A stretch of DNA of 64,000 nt. Origin: Lycium barbarum. Taxonomy: Eukaryota > Streptophyta > Magnoliopsida > Solanales > Solanaceae. The position numbers were made by a program, and so were the translations under genes. Of the stretch, positions 23,989-34,200 are shown one piece after another. Numbering within the stretch: the first letter of the stretch is position 1; each line of letters starts with the position of its first letter. The stretch covers positions 28,549,637-28,613,636 of the forward strand of contig NC_083339.1 of NCBI RefSeq assembly GCF_019175385.1. The letters are read 5' to 3'. The notes beneath the pieces are model-generated. The model was given only the letters and a program-made list of their open reading frames with translations. It was not told the origin of the DNA and searched no databases.

Positions 23989-24520
23989 TAACTCAAAAAT
24001 CAGCTAAATTTTAATGGACGGATGCTTGCGAACACAATTTTCAAGAGTTAAAGAATAGATTAAGTTCTACCTCAGTCTTGACACTCCAGAAGGATCAGAA
24101 GGCTATATTGTCTATTGTGATGCTTCAGGCGTTGGGTTAAGATGTGTGTTGATGCAACATGGTAAGGTAATAGCTTGTGCTTTGAGACATTGCGGAAACA
24201 TAAGAAAAACTATCCAACCCATGATCTTGAGCTAGCTGCGGTGATTCATGCATTGAAAATATGGAGGCATTAGCTGTACGGTGTTCATGTTGATGTTTAT
24301 ACGGATCACAAGAGTCTTCAGTATATTTTCAAGCAGATAGAGTTGAATTTACAGCAAAGGCGATGGTTGGAGTTGTTGAAAAATTATTATGTTGACATTC
24401 TATATCATCCCGAGAAGGCGAATGTTGTGGCTGATGCTCTTAGCTGTAGAGCTATGGGAAGTTTATGTGATGTTCAGCCAGAGAAAAGAGAGTTAGCTCG
24501 TGAGCCCAGCAGTTAGCTAG
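23989..24520 (+). pseudogene. Element A RNase H relic
   Basis: The broken frames read [58 protein letters not shown] and YTDHKSLQYIF, ending [15 protein letters not shown]. This is the canonical RNase H and tether of Tekay Pol. It degrades the RNA strand during reverse transcription. Frame breaks and an in-frame stop after IWRH at about 24271 show it is dead. Confidence 0.85.
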
Positions 24521-24536
24521 CCTTGGAGTTTGGGTA

Positions 24537-25859
24537 ATGGACTCCGGCAATATAGGAGCTACCATACAGAATTCAGCTATCTCGTCACTAGAGGTTGAAG
24601 TGAAAGAGTGTCAATATGAGGATCTCATACTAGTTCGTTACAGAAATACACTTCCTCAGAATAAAAAGTCATCCTTTGACATTTTCGGAGATGGAGTTCT
24701 CCAGTGTCAAGGCAGGTTGTGTGTTCCCGATGTTGCAGGATTACGTTATCAGATTTTGAAAGAAGCCCATTGTTCCCGTTATTCTGTTCATCCGGGAGAA
24801 ACGAAAATATACCACGATCTTAAATCCATATATTGGTGGAATGGAATGAAGAAAGACATAGCGAAATTTGTGGCTCAATGTCCTAACTGTCAGCAAGTGA
24901 AAAATTGAACATCAAAAGCCCGGCGTGTTGTTGCAAGCTATGGAAATTCCAACTTGGAAATGGGAGGTGATTAATATGGATTTCATCAGAGGCTTACCTC
25001 GTTCTCAATGTAAATATGATTCTATATGGGTAATTGTGGATACTTATGAAATCAAGTCATTTCCTACCAGTCAGAACTACATACGTAGTTGAAGATTATG
25101 CAAAGCTTTACATCAAAGAGTTAGTATGACTTCATGGTGTCCTAGTATCTGTTATCTCTGATAGAGGGACACAGCTTACAACCAATTTCTGGAAGTCTTT
25201 TCAAGAAGGTTTGGGGACTCAGGTGAGCCTTAGTACAGAATTTCATCCACAGACTGATGAACAAGCTGAGCGTACCATCCAGACACTCGAGGATATGCTA
25301 TGGGCGTGTGTGTTGGATTTTAGAGGTAGTTGGGATGATCACTTACCGCTTATTGAGTTTTCTTATAACAACAAATACCATTCCAGCATCCAAATGGTCC
25401 CGTATAAGGCTTTATATGGGCGCAAGTGCAGATCGCCAATTGGGTAGTTCGAAGTGGGAGAAACTAAACTGATAGGGCCAGACTTGGTCCATCAAGCTAT
25501 AGAAACATCAAGCTCATACAGGATCGATTATTAACAGCTCAGAGTCATCAGAAATCTTATGCAGATAATCGATGATGAGATTTAAAGTTCCAAGTGAAAC
25601 ACTAGGTATTCTTGAAGGTGTCGCCAATTAAGGGCGTCATGAGATTTGGAAAAAGGGGCAAGCTTAGTCATCAGTATATTGGGCCTTATGAGATTGTACG
25701 CAAGGTAGGCCAGGTGGCTTATGAATTAGATCTACCTTCGGATTTGGAGTCAGTCCATCCAGTTTTCCATGCATCGATGCTTCGTAAATGCATTGGAGAT
25801 AGAATTGTACCGGTAGATGATGTCCAAGTCACCGAGCAATTGTCCTACGAAGAAGTTCC
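24537..25859 (+). pseudogene. Element A integrase relic
   Basis: 24537-24908 carries the HHCC zinc-binding domain (SVHPGETKIYHDLKSIYWW, then CPNCQQVK). The catalytic core around 24950-25200 is broken by frameshifts (NMDFIRGLPRSQ at 24975; SDRGTQ-like relic near 25158). 25211-25447 has the end of the core with the catalytic E region ([20 protein letters not shown]; the usual G-Q is E-Q here). 25612-25860 carries the C-terminal domain (GPYEIVRKVGQVAYEL, HPVFHASMLRKCIGD). Integrase inserts the element DNA and produces the 5-bp duplications. Confidence 0.88.
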
Positions 25860-26035
25860 CATTGCTATTCTAGATTGACAATTTCGGAGACTCAGAACCA
25901 AAGATGTAGCTTCAGTTAAAGTCTTATGGAGAAACAACAATAGAGAGGACATGACTTGGGAAGCTGAGGAAAATATGAGGTTCAGGTATCCACATTTATT
26001 TCCACCTCCAGAGGAGATTCAGGCAGAGACGCCAT
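25860..26035 (+). pseudogene. Element A chromodomain tail
   Basis: Reads AILD, a stop in place of R, then LRTKDVASVKVLWRNNN and MTWEAEENMRFRYPHLF. It matches the chromodomain at the C terminus of Tekay/Del integrases, which is thought to steer integration to chromatin marks. The W-x-W-E spacing is kept. The stop at 25876-25878 cuts it off the integrase. Confidence 0.8.
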
Positions 26036-26222
26036 TGTCCTTAGGTATGTAATGCTTTCTTTTGATGCTTTCTTACTCGTGTGTGGCCATTGTTGTTGTA
26101 GCCCTGTGAGGCGATATATTTTGAATTGCTGTGACAGGATGGTAGTGGCATATTACAAGGGAAACTCTAGCAAAAATTTTGTAGAATCCCTAAGAGCCCA
26201 ACATTCGAGGATGAATGTTCTT

Positions 26223-26235
26223 AAGGGGGGAAGGA
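26223..26235 (+). promoter_or_regulatory. Polypurine tract of element A
   Basis: AAGGGGGGAAGGA directly before the 3' LTR start TGTTACACC. Positions 26052-26222 are the 3' untranslated region. Confidence 0.88.
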
Positions 26236-28608
26236 TGTTACACCTCGTAGTTTTGTACGATGAAATTCGTTAGGTGTTGGTAGTCCTAATCGTGGAACCT
26301 GGAGTTATCTTCTAGGATATATGAGATTATATGTTCCTATATTATGGTTATGGGGGGTTTAAGTTCATGAAATAAGCTATGGAAGGATTTGAGAACAAGC
26401 CAATTAAGGAAATTATGTTTGTCGGAACTTTGGGAAAACTTGTCAAAATTTTGGACAGGGTTTTGGTCCAACTTGAGAGAGGAATATGTCCTAGATTATT
26501 AAGAGTTTTGGTGTGTTTTTTCTGTCCAAATTGAAGTCCATTAAGTCTAGTTTCCAATGCAACAAACTGTTCATCAATGTGCCAACGGAGTAAAAAGTTA
26601 TGAGTGTTCTATGGCAGACTGCTCAGGCAAAACATTTTGATGGGCCGCAAAAAATTTTGTGGCCCGTCAAATGGTATTTTCCTAGCGTAAAATAGTCACA
26701 GCGAGCCATGTTTGGCTGGGCAGTTTGACAGAGCATTTTGACGGACCGTAGGAATTTTGACGGTCCGTCAATGTAAGCGTAGAATTGCCCGACGGGATTT
26801 TAATTCACGCTTTATATATTTCATTTCACCTCATTTGAGCTCATTACTTACCTAAAACATATCTTAGGGCTCTCAAAATCCCTCTCTCCAAGTCCATAAA
26901 TAATCTAAGCCAAATCTAAGAGAATCAAGAGATTCAAGTGCGAAGAAGCTTGCTAGGGTTTGTGAAACTCAAGATTTCCTATGGTGTTGATGTTGGAGAC
27001 TTCACTTTAGTGGAGTAAGTTGATCCAAGACTTTTTCTTGAGTGATTAAGGTAAGTTTTACATCTCTTGCATGTGGTTAAAGTTGTTTGATTATTGTACC
27101 ATTTGGTTGAAAGAAGAAAAGGTGAAAATGGGGTTCAAGTATGAACTTGAGGATATTATGAGCTATAGGTTAACTTGAATTGTGATTCTTGGCATGCTAC
27201 GAGTATAATCTTGTTGTGGATGTTATTAATGATGTTGAGGAAGTATTGTATGTAAGTATATATGGTGTTGTGTTATAGCTATTGTTATAAATGATCTTGA
27301 AAAGGAGTTTTGCGGATTGAATGATGCCTAATTTGAGTAATTTCTCTTTATTGTGGTATTGTTGATAATGTCATGGTTGATTGGGATTTGTCTTGGAATT
27401 TGATAGAAGTAGATGAAATAGGGGAAATGCTGCCCAATTTTCGCTAGCTTACGAATTATACTCATTTGAACTTAAGGGTGTCTTTGAAGCCTAACCTTGG
27501 TATGAACCCTCTAAAATGTTGATTTCTCTGGTTTTGGAGGTGAATGTTAAGTAGTTAAGAAGATATAAAGGTATGTAAGGCTAACCCTTCTTTCTTAAGG
27601 CATGATTCCATTTTTGTATACCTTTATGTGAAATCCATAATGTCTTCCATGATGACTCCATTTATAGAAGTGCTAAAGCTTATACGTCTTGATACTCTCA
27701 TGATAATATTGGTCCCATTCTATGATAGTTGACCCTCTAAGGAAAGATTTAGTGATGATGATGATTTGATGACAATTATATATTTCTATGGGTATATGTA
27801 TATGTATGACTATTTTGTAACACCGAGCTTATGTGCCCGGGTATGATATCTATTATGTGCGCACAACTGCAATTGGGTAAGGATAACGCTTAGCCTTGGT
27901 AGGGCCGGGTATGTATAACACCGAGCCTGGTTATGGTCAGGTGTGTGTGACACCGAGCCTCTATGCTCGGGTATGGTACTACTATATATGTATGTGTATG
28001 TAACGGAAGGTTCCCTTTAGAAAAAGGGTAAGTAAATATAATGAACGTTGCTAGGGGTATAAATGGCTCTAGTATCTCATGTAATCCTTCATGTTTCCAT
28101 TATGTTATTGATTTGTCTTACATACTCAGTACATTGTTCGTACTGACATCCTTTTGTTTGTGAATGCTGCTTTATGCCCGCAAGTGGACAGAGAGATAGA
28201 CTTGATCCTTAGCCTGCTTATCCAGAGATTGCTTATAGGAGCTCTATTTGATCCGGAGCTGCAGCTATTAGTACTATTATTTTGTGTACATATATGGGCA
28301 TGGCGGGGTCCTGCCCTGTGTTTGCGATGTTACTACTCTTTCTAGAGGCTCGTAGACAGTTGTATATAGCTAGATGTCTCTTCTTGTCGGCTCCTATTTT
28401 TGTATATCATTTTGTTAGCCTCATCGGCTTGTGTATATATATGGACATAGTGTTGATGTTGATATAAAAGTGCCTTAGCCCGATGAAAATTGTGTTATTG
28501 ATGCATAAAGATTATGAGTAGGCTAGATATGATTGTAGAAGTATGATGAAACGTGCCCGGTGGGTTAGCTCCGGGTGCCTGTCATAGCCCTCCGGTTGGG
28601 TCGTGACA
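26236..28608 (+). repeat. 3' LTR of element A
   Basis: Starts TGTTACACCTCGTAG, ends GGGTCGTGACA and pairs with 6841-9254. The donor-like AAG|GTAAGT is at 27050/27051 and TACTGAC at 28141. The acceptor is changed from GCAG|GT to GCAAG|T (28180-28185). A TATA-like TTTATATATT lies at 26811. Confidence 0.93.
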
Positions 28609-28613
28609 CCTTT
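28609..28613. repeat. Right target-site duplication of element A (CCTTT)
   Basis: Exact copy of 6836-6840. The Tat coding sequence resumes just after. Confidence 0.9.
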
Positions 28614-29870
28614 TCAGTAGTAACCGTAATAAAACAACTAAAAATGTCATGATGTGTCATGAAACGAACGAGGGAAATAGTCAACAGGAATACGAGGAGT
28701 ACGATGAAGCAACAATGATGCCAGAGGGACAGGTAGAAGAATTGAAAGAGTTAGACGATAAGAAGAAGCCAAATTTGGATGAAAATTAGGTGATCAGCCT
28801 CGGTGACAAAGAGGATGTCAAAGAGAAACGAATCAGTGCTCAATTAGGAGCACCACAGAAAGAAGAGCTCATAGCTCTGTTGAAGGAAAATGTGGACGTC
28901 TTCGCCTGGTCATACGCAGATATGCCGGGATTGAGCACTGAAATAGTGGCTCACCTATTACCCATCAAGAAGGGTTTTGCCCCCGTCAAGAAAATGACGC
29001 AAACATTTAAGCCAAACATGAGTATCAGAATAAAGGACGAAGTAGAGAAACAGATCAAGTCTAGAATAGTGGAGGTGACATCCTACCCTATTTGGGTGGC
29101 CAGCATAGTGCCAGTACCCAAAAAGGACGGAAGATTCGGATCTGTGTGGACTACCGAGATCTCAACTAGGCCAGTCTGAAAGACAACTTTTCTCTCTTAA
29201 ACATCCACATTCTAATAGACAACTACGCCAAGCACGAGCTGCAGTCATTTGTGGATTGTTTCGTCGGCTATCATCAAATACTCATGAGCGAAGAAGATGT
29301 AGGAAAAAAAAAAGCCTTCATCACCCCTTGGGAAGTCTACCATTATAGAGTGATGCCGTTCGGCCTCAAAAATGCGGCGCTATATACATGAGAGCTATGA
29401 CTACCTGTTCCACGATATGATACATCGAGAAATTGAATTCTATGTGGACGATGTCATCATAAAATAAAGGGAAAGATCAAAACATACCTTGCACTTGTGC
29501 AAGTTCTTTGACAGACTTCGCAAATTCAATCTGAGGCTGAACCTTGCAAAGTGCGCATTCAGAGTGCCTGCAGCTAAGTTGCTAGGATTCATAGTCAGTC
29601 GCAGGGGTATTGAGCTGGATCCTACCAAAATCAAAGCAATTCGGGAGTTTCCGCCGCCCAAGACTAAGAAAGAAGTCATGAGCTTCTTGGGAAGGTTAAA
29701 CTACATTGGTCTATTCATAGCCCAGTCAACTATGATTGTTGAACCAATCCTTAAATTGTTCAATAAAGATGCTCCCACAAATTGGACGGAAGAATGCCAA
29801 GAGGCATTTGACAAAATCAAGAGATATCTTTTCAATCCTTCCGACTAGGGAGTCCTCTGTTACTATACCT
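28614..29870 (+). pseudogene. Tat/Ogre reverse transcriptase relic
   Basis: An acidic linker (28660-28780, with EEYDEATMMPEGQVEELKEL) and a stop precede 28790-29179. That segment holds KEELIALLKENVDVFAWSY, DMPGLSTEIVAHLLPI and IVPVPKKDG, the start of the Tat RT. After a frameshift, 29180-29400 reads SFVDCFVGYHQILM and MPFGLKNAA. The catalytic YVDDVI is at about 29441-29458. 29489-29848 contains the thumb and connection (FNLRLNLAKCAFRV, EVMSFLGRLNYI). The downstream half is in a different frame from the upstream half, and stops interrupt it. Confidence 0.88.
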
Positions 29871-30720
29871 ATCAGTATCAGAAAATTCTTTCGGGTGCAT
29901 GCTCGCCCAGTATGATGAAGAGGGCAAAAAGGAACATGCCATCTACTATCTAAGTAAAAAGTTCACATTCTGCGAGTCAGGATATACGCTAGTAGAGAAA
30001 ACCTGTTGTGCTCTGACCTAGATTTCTCAAAATCTAAGGCACTACCTATCAGAGTTCACCACTTACCTCATATCCAGAATGGATCTATTGAGATACATTT
30101 TTCGGCAACCGATTCCCATAGGAAAATTAGATAAATAGTGGATGCTCCTCAGTGAATTCGAAATCGTACACATAGCTCAAAAGGCAATCAAAGGACAAGC
30201 CCTAGTTGACTTGCTGGCAGAAAGTCCTGTCGATGACAAACTTGACCATTACGAACTTTCTTCCTAGATGAGGAAGTAATGGCTATGAAAGAAGCCGTGG
30301 CAGAACCATACTCAGGATAGAGACTGTTTTTTGACGGAGCAGTCAATTATAATGGATCAGGCATCGGGGCAGTGTTAATATCAAAGACAGGAAAACACTA
30401 TTCAATGGCCGCAAAGCTCAACTTCAGATGTACCAACAACATGGCGGAATATGAAGCGGGTATCCTCGGCCTCAAGATGGCATTGGACATGAGCATACAA
30501 GAGTTGTTGGTAATCGGGGACTCCAATTTCCTCATAAATCAAGTGAAAGGAAATTAGGCGACCAAGAACGATAAAATACTTATATGTGAATCTGGTACAA
30601 AGATTGTGCAGGAGATTCAAAAACATCGATTTCAGGCATACTATGAGGGCTTAAAATGAGTTTGCAGATGCATTGGCTACAATCGCCTCTATGATCCAGC
30701 ACCCTGAGAGTACTAACATT
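29860..30720 (+). pseudogene. Tandem RNase H domains (RNH plus aRNH) of the Tat element
   Basis: The first RNase H relic lies at 29860-30240: FGCMLAQYDEEGKKEHAIYY, SGYTLVEKTCCALT. A second RNase H fold follows at 30320-30640: LFFDGAVNYNGSGIGAVLI, NNMAEYEAGILGLKMALD, LLVIGDSNFLINQVKG. The D-E-D pattern of that archaeal-type RNase H is visible. A second RNase H in this place is the diagnostic feature of the Tat lineage. Stops at about 30136, 30264 and 30555 break the frame. Confidence 0.85.
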
Positions 30721-32047
30721 GATCCACTAGAGATCACACTGAGAGAAGAATAGGCTCACTGCGCCCACGTTGAAGCTGAGTCGGATGGAAAACCATGGTA
30801 TGCCGACATCAAGGCATACCTGGAGAAAGTAAAGTACCCCCCCCCCCCCAAAGAGTTCGGCAAATCAAAAGATGACCATCAGGAGGTTGGCTAGTGGGTT
30901 TTTCTTGAATATAGAAGTATTGTACAAAAGGACACCTGACCTTGGGTTACTTTGGTGCGTGGACGCAGAAGAGGCTATGAAACGGCTAAAAGGGGTGCAC
31001 GCAAGGGCATGCAGACCCTATATGAGATTCATCCTTGCTAAGAAAATTCTGAGGAAATAATACTATTGGATGACCATGCAGCATGACTCGTGCAAATTCA
31101 TGTAGAAGTGCCATCAGTGTCAGATACACGAAGATCTAATCAAGGTTCCCCCCACATAATTACATGCAATGAGCTTACCTTGGCCATTCGTGGCTTGGGG
31201 AATGGACGTCATAGGACCCATCAAGCCTCTAGCCTCCAATGGGCATTGCTTCATCTTAGTTGCCATCGACTACTTCACCAAATGGGTAGAAGCAACTTCA
31301 CACAAGTCAGTGACCAAGAAAGTCGTGGTTGACTTCATCAAAAATAATTTGATATGTCGTTTCGGTGTACCGGAATCCATCATCACAGACAATAGTGCTA
31401 ATCTGAACAATCATTTGATGAAGGACATCTGTGAATAATTCAAGATCACCCATAGAAGCTCTATTGCTTACCAACCACAGATGAATGGAGCCGTAGAGGC
31501 TGCCAACAAAAACATCAAGAGAATCTTGAGAAAAATGATCAACAACTATAAGAATTGGCACGAGCTGCTGCCTTATGCTTTTTTGGGATATAGAAAGACA
31601 ACTTGAACTTCTACCGAGGCAATCCCACTCCTCCTTGTCTATGGTACAGAAGCTGTTATACCAACAGAAGTGGAGATCCCTTCACTTAGGATCATCCAAG
31701 AGGCAGAGCTAAATGATGCAGAATGGGTCAGAAACTGGTATAAGCAACCGTCCATGATAGATAAAAAGAGAATAGTGGTGGTATGCCACAGACAGCTCTA
31801 TAGACAAAGAATGTCTCGAGCCTTCAACAAGCGGGTCCAAGCCCAACTCTTCCAAATTTGACAACTCGTGCTCAAGAGAGTCTTCCACAACCAAGAAGAA
31901 TACAAAGGACAATTTGCAGCGAACTGGCAAAGGTCGTACATGGTCAGGAAAGTACTCTCAGGGGGAGCCGTAGTCCTAGCCGAGATGGACGGACAAGAGT
32001 GGCCCAAAGCTATCAATACAGATGCGCTCAAGAGATACTATGTTTAG
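30721..32047 (+). pseudogene. Tat/Ogre integrase relic
   Basis: The 5' part (30740-31090) holds a linker and a zinc-binding region in several frames, with a C13 run at about 30838-30850. KCHQCQIHEDLIKV is readable near 31107. The core at 31169-31440 has GMDVIGPIKP and AIDYFTKWVEAT, then ITDNSANLN (second catalytic D). The catalytic E lies in PQMNGAVEAANKNIKR at about 31480-31530. The C-terminal part ends AINTDALKRYYV with a stop at 32047, a usual end for Tat integrases; there is no chromodomain. In-frame stops at 31436 and 31604 and frameshifts disable it. Confidence 0.87.
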
Positions 32048-32164
32048 GATTCTATTTGTTTGTAGTCACATTATTATTTCCTTGTAATCATACCTTTTGC
32101 TTGTAATCGCACTTTGTAGTAGCATAGGAAAAAACAAATTATCTATGTAATGAACTATGCAATG

Positions 32165-32310
32165 ACCTAACTTTCCCACAGTGGAATATGTAGGTAGTCC
32201 ATATCGGACTCGGTAACATTATTAGTAGAAACCAAAACTCAATTATTTTTATTTTTGAACTACGTTCGACCTGAATTCCTGTTGCAACAGGAAACGTAGG
32301 CGTTTTTTAG
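32165..32310 (+). repeat. Two copies of the Tat hairpin module
   Basis: Copy 3 reads ATGACCTAACTTTCCCACAG and then GGAATATGTAGG. Copy 4 reads GAACTACGTTCGACCTGAAT and then CCTGTTGCAACAGG (a perfect hairpin) and AAACGTAGGCG. Confidence 0.6.
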
Positions 32311-32446
32311 TTCGGTCATCATAAAAGAAAAACCTAAGAAACCCTTAGGAAACCTCAGAGACAACAAAGTAGGAGAAATCAACAAGATCAGGCCATAAGG
32401 GTTGGCACAAGAATCAGTTAGCACCAGTACTACACTGGTGCAGAGT

Positions 32447-32640
32447 TTTTGAGGAAACCTCAAAAATTCCTACCAAAAATCAACAAAGAAGAGGGCATGG
32501 CAAAGCCATACACTGGGCAAAATTTTTTAGAGAACCTCAAAAATTCCTGCATGAGAAGACATTGCCAGAGCTGGTCAGAGAAAAACCTGAAACTGGGAAG
32601 AATGTTTGAGAAATATCTCAAAAATTCTAGAAGTTCAAAA
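32447..32640 (+). repeat. Three imperfect ~78-bp repeats each with a hairpin
   Basis: Hairpin centres are near 32457, 32535 and 32612. The first is TTTTGAGGAAACCTCAAAAA, the second a decayed TTTAGAGAACCTCAAA, the third TTTGAGAAATATCTCAAA. The third keeps pairing with a different stem (GAGA/TCTC instead of GAGG/CCTC). Confidence 0.6.
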
Positions 32641-33029
32641 CTCAGCAATCGCATCTCCAGAAAGAATCCGAAGAGCTCGTTCGAAGAAAACGCAAGTCGT
32701 GACACAAAATGAAATAAAACATTTCTAAAAAGGAAAACAACGCGCATTTTTGCAAACTTTGCTTTAAATTTTGAAACTATTCCCAAAACATCTCTTGAAA
32801 TACCGAGCCCAAGAGGGTTCAAAGGAGCATCAAGAGGATACACCGGACGGGAGGACAATGACGCTAATCGATCTCTTAGGAAACTCACAATTTTTTCTGT
32901 GACTGCAGGTTTTTAACAAGACATCAAGTATTCCATTAACCAGGTTTGCTCACAACAAAGGTGAAAAGCAAGCTCAGCCAGACAGTGAAGTGCCGGGAGG
33001 TCACAACAGAGAATGAGTGACAAAGACAC

Positions 33030-33260
33030 ACTCGACCACGAGAGTCACGAAACAAAAGGATAAAGACAAATCCAGCCAAAAGGGACATGACAAGGACAAA
33101 AAGATATATCCGACCAAAAGGGTCACACAAAGAGCGAACGACAAGGACATATCAGGCCAAAAGGTGTCACAATGAATGAGCATAAAGATACATACGGCCG
33201 AAAGGGTCATGGTAAGGATAAAAGGGCATATTCGACCATAAGGGTCAATAGCCAATACGA
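33030..33260 (+). repeat. Degenerate ~60-bp repeats with GRCC..GGTC hairpins
   Basis: Successive units carry GACCACGAGAGTC, GCCAAAAGGGAC, GACCAAAAGGGTC, GGCCAAAAGGTGTC, GGCCGAAAGGGTC and GACCATAAGGGTC, each followed by ACA/ATG and AAGGAYA-like sequence. Confidence 0.6.
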
Positions 33261-33318
33261 TGGATAAAAGAAATATCATCCAGGCACAAGGGCCATATCT
33301 GTCATCTGCATGCCAAAA

Positions 33319-33595
33319 GGGCAATTCATTTGTTTAATTTGCCGAGAGGGTCATTTATACAAACTGCCGAGAGGGTCGTTCATACAAATTGCTGAGAGGT
33401 TCATTCATACAAACTATTGAGAGGGCTATTCATACAAATTGCCGAGAGGGCCATTCATACAAACTGTCGAGAGGGCCATTCATACAAATTACCGAGAGGG
33501 CTATTCATACAAACTGCCGAGAGGGCCATTCGTACAAAACTGCCGAGAGGGCCACTCATGCAAATAGTCGAAAGGGCTATTCATTTAAAAATTCC
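33319..33595 (+). repeat. 25-bp tandem repeat, about ten copies
   Basis: The GAGAGG core recurs at 33344, 33369, 33394, 33419, 33444, 33469, 33494, 33519 and 33545, then a GAAAGGG copy at 33570. The period is 25 bp with one 26-bp step. The consensus is about CATACAAAYTGCCGAGAGGG plus YCATT. Open readings through it are by-products of the repeat. Confidence 0.92.
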
Positions 33596-33845
33596 ACAAA
33601 GAATATATGTAATATTGTCAAGTCTAGGAAATAGGCACGCAGTTTCCAGAAAGAAGACGGTTTGCTGAACCAAATCCAGACAAATTGCGGAGCAAACGTG
33701 AAATTTTTTCTTATGCAATCAGTCAAGATAGTGTGCCCATAAGAGTCAAGCTCTCTGGCCAAGATTTGGAAAACATCCGATCTCAATCAGATACACACTG
33801 GAAAGTCTGAAGGTATTCTCGCATAAAGGATTTACTTTTCTCCAG

Positions 33846-34062
33846 TGAGTCGAACTACATGTGACCTGATTCCCAGATACAAAAGATATGTAGGCGGACT
33901 CAAGACAAGAGAGTCGGCCACATTCCAATAGTCATCTAGAGAAACCCAGTCACAACACTGGGGATCTCAGGACTTTCCTTCCAAATTACTAAAAAGTCTT
34001 TATTGAGTTAAACTATAAGTGGCCTGAATTCTCGTATAGCTCAAGATATGTAGGAAACCCTA
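33846..34062 (+). repeat. Two further copies of the Tat hairpin module
   Basis: Copy 5: CGAACTACATGTGACCTGAT, then GATATGTAGGCGG. Copy 6: TAAACTATAAGTGGCCTGAA, then GATATGTAGGAAACC. Both keep the CCTGA and ATRTGTAGG halves; their stems are weaker. Confidence 0.55.
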
Positions 34063-34190
34063 GAAACTAGGGTCCGACCACATATGTGAAAGTTGCTTAA
34101 TAATGAGGGATAGAATGGGTTGGGTCAGTCAAAAATTAGGGTTAATCAAATTTCGTTACTCAGGGATGGTCTCGCCATCCCCAAACACTG

Positions 34191-34200
34191 AAGGGGCAGT
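34191..34200 (+). promoter_or_regulatory. Candidate polypurine tract of the Tat element
   Basis: AAGGGGCAGT just before TGTTGAAACC. It is short and has a C, but sits at the expected place before the LTR. Confidence 0.5.

Larger units (their letters stand above)
6841..28608 (+). mobile_element. Element A: Tekay/Del-type chromovirus (Ty3-gypsy), itself disrupted by D and B
   Basis: Bounded by LTRs of about 2.4 kb (6841-9254 and 26236-28608) and a perfect 5-bp TSD. It has a PBS complementary to initiator tRNA-Met (TGGTATCAGAGC), a polypurine tract at 26223, and domains in the order gag, protease, RT, RNase H, integrase, chromodomain. That order and the C-terminal chromodomain place it in the chromovirus Tekay/Del clade. 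The RT and RNase H are split by solo LTR D (11960-14437) and element B (14692-23983). The two LTRs differ by about 20 positions in their first 250 bp by eye, so the insertion is not recent. All ORFs carry stops. Confidence 0.93.
32048..34200 (+). other. Long repeat-rich 3' UTR of the Tat element
   Basis: 2.15 kb between the integrase stop and the 3' LTR with no protein. It contains four copies of the hairpin module also seen at 2555-2750. It also has three successive blocks of short repeats: about 78-bp units with TTTTGAGG..CCTCAAAA (32447-32640), about 60-bp units with GACCAAAAGGGTC-like hairpins (33030-33250), and 25-bp units (33319-33595). Repeat-rich 3' UTRs are known in Tat/Ogre elements. 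Confidence 0.75.

Noticed and set aside
33319..33595. A regularly spaced repeat array that might suggest CRISPR
   Set aside because: Units are directly adjacent at 25 bp with no unique spacers, and the genome is a plant. It is a tandem repeat of an element UTR.
33389..33668. Two overlapping repetitive ORFs (81 and 83 codons)
   Set aside because: The repeats come from the 25-bp DNA array being read in shifting frames. Both strands and frames look similar and no start context supports a gene.
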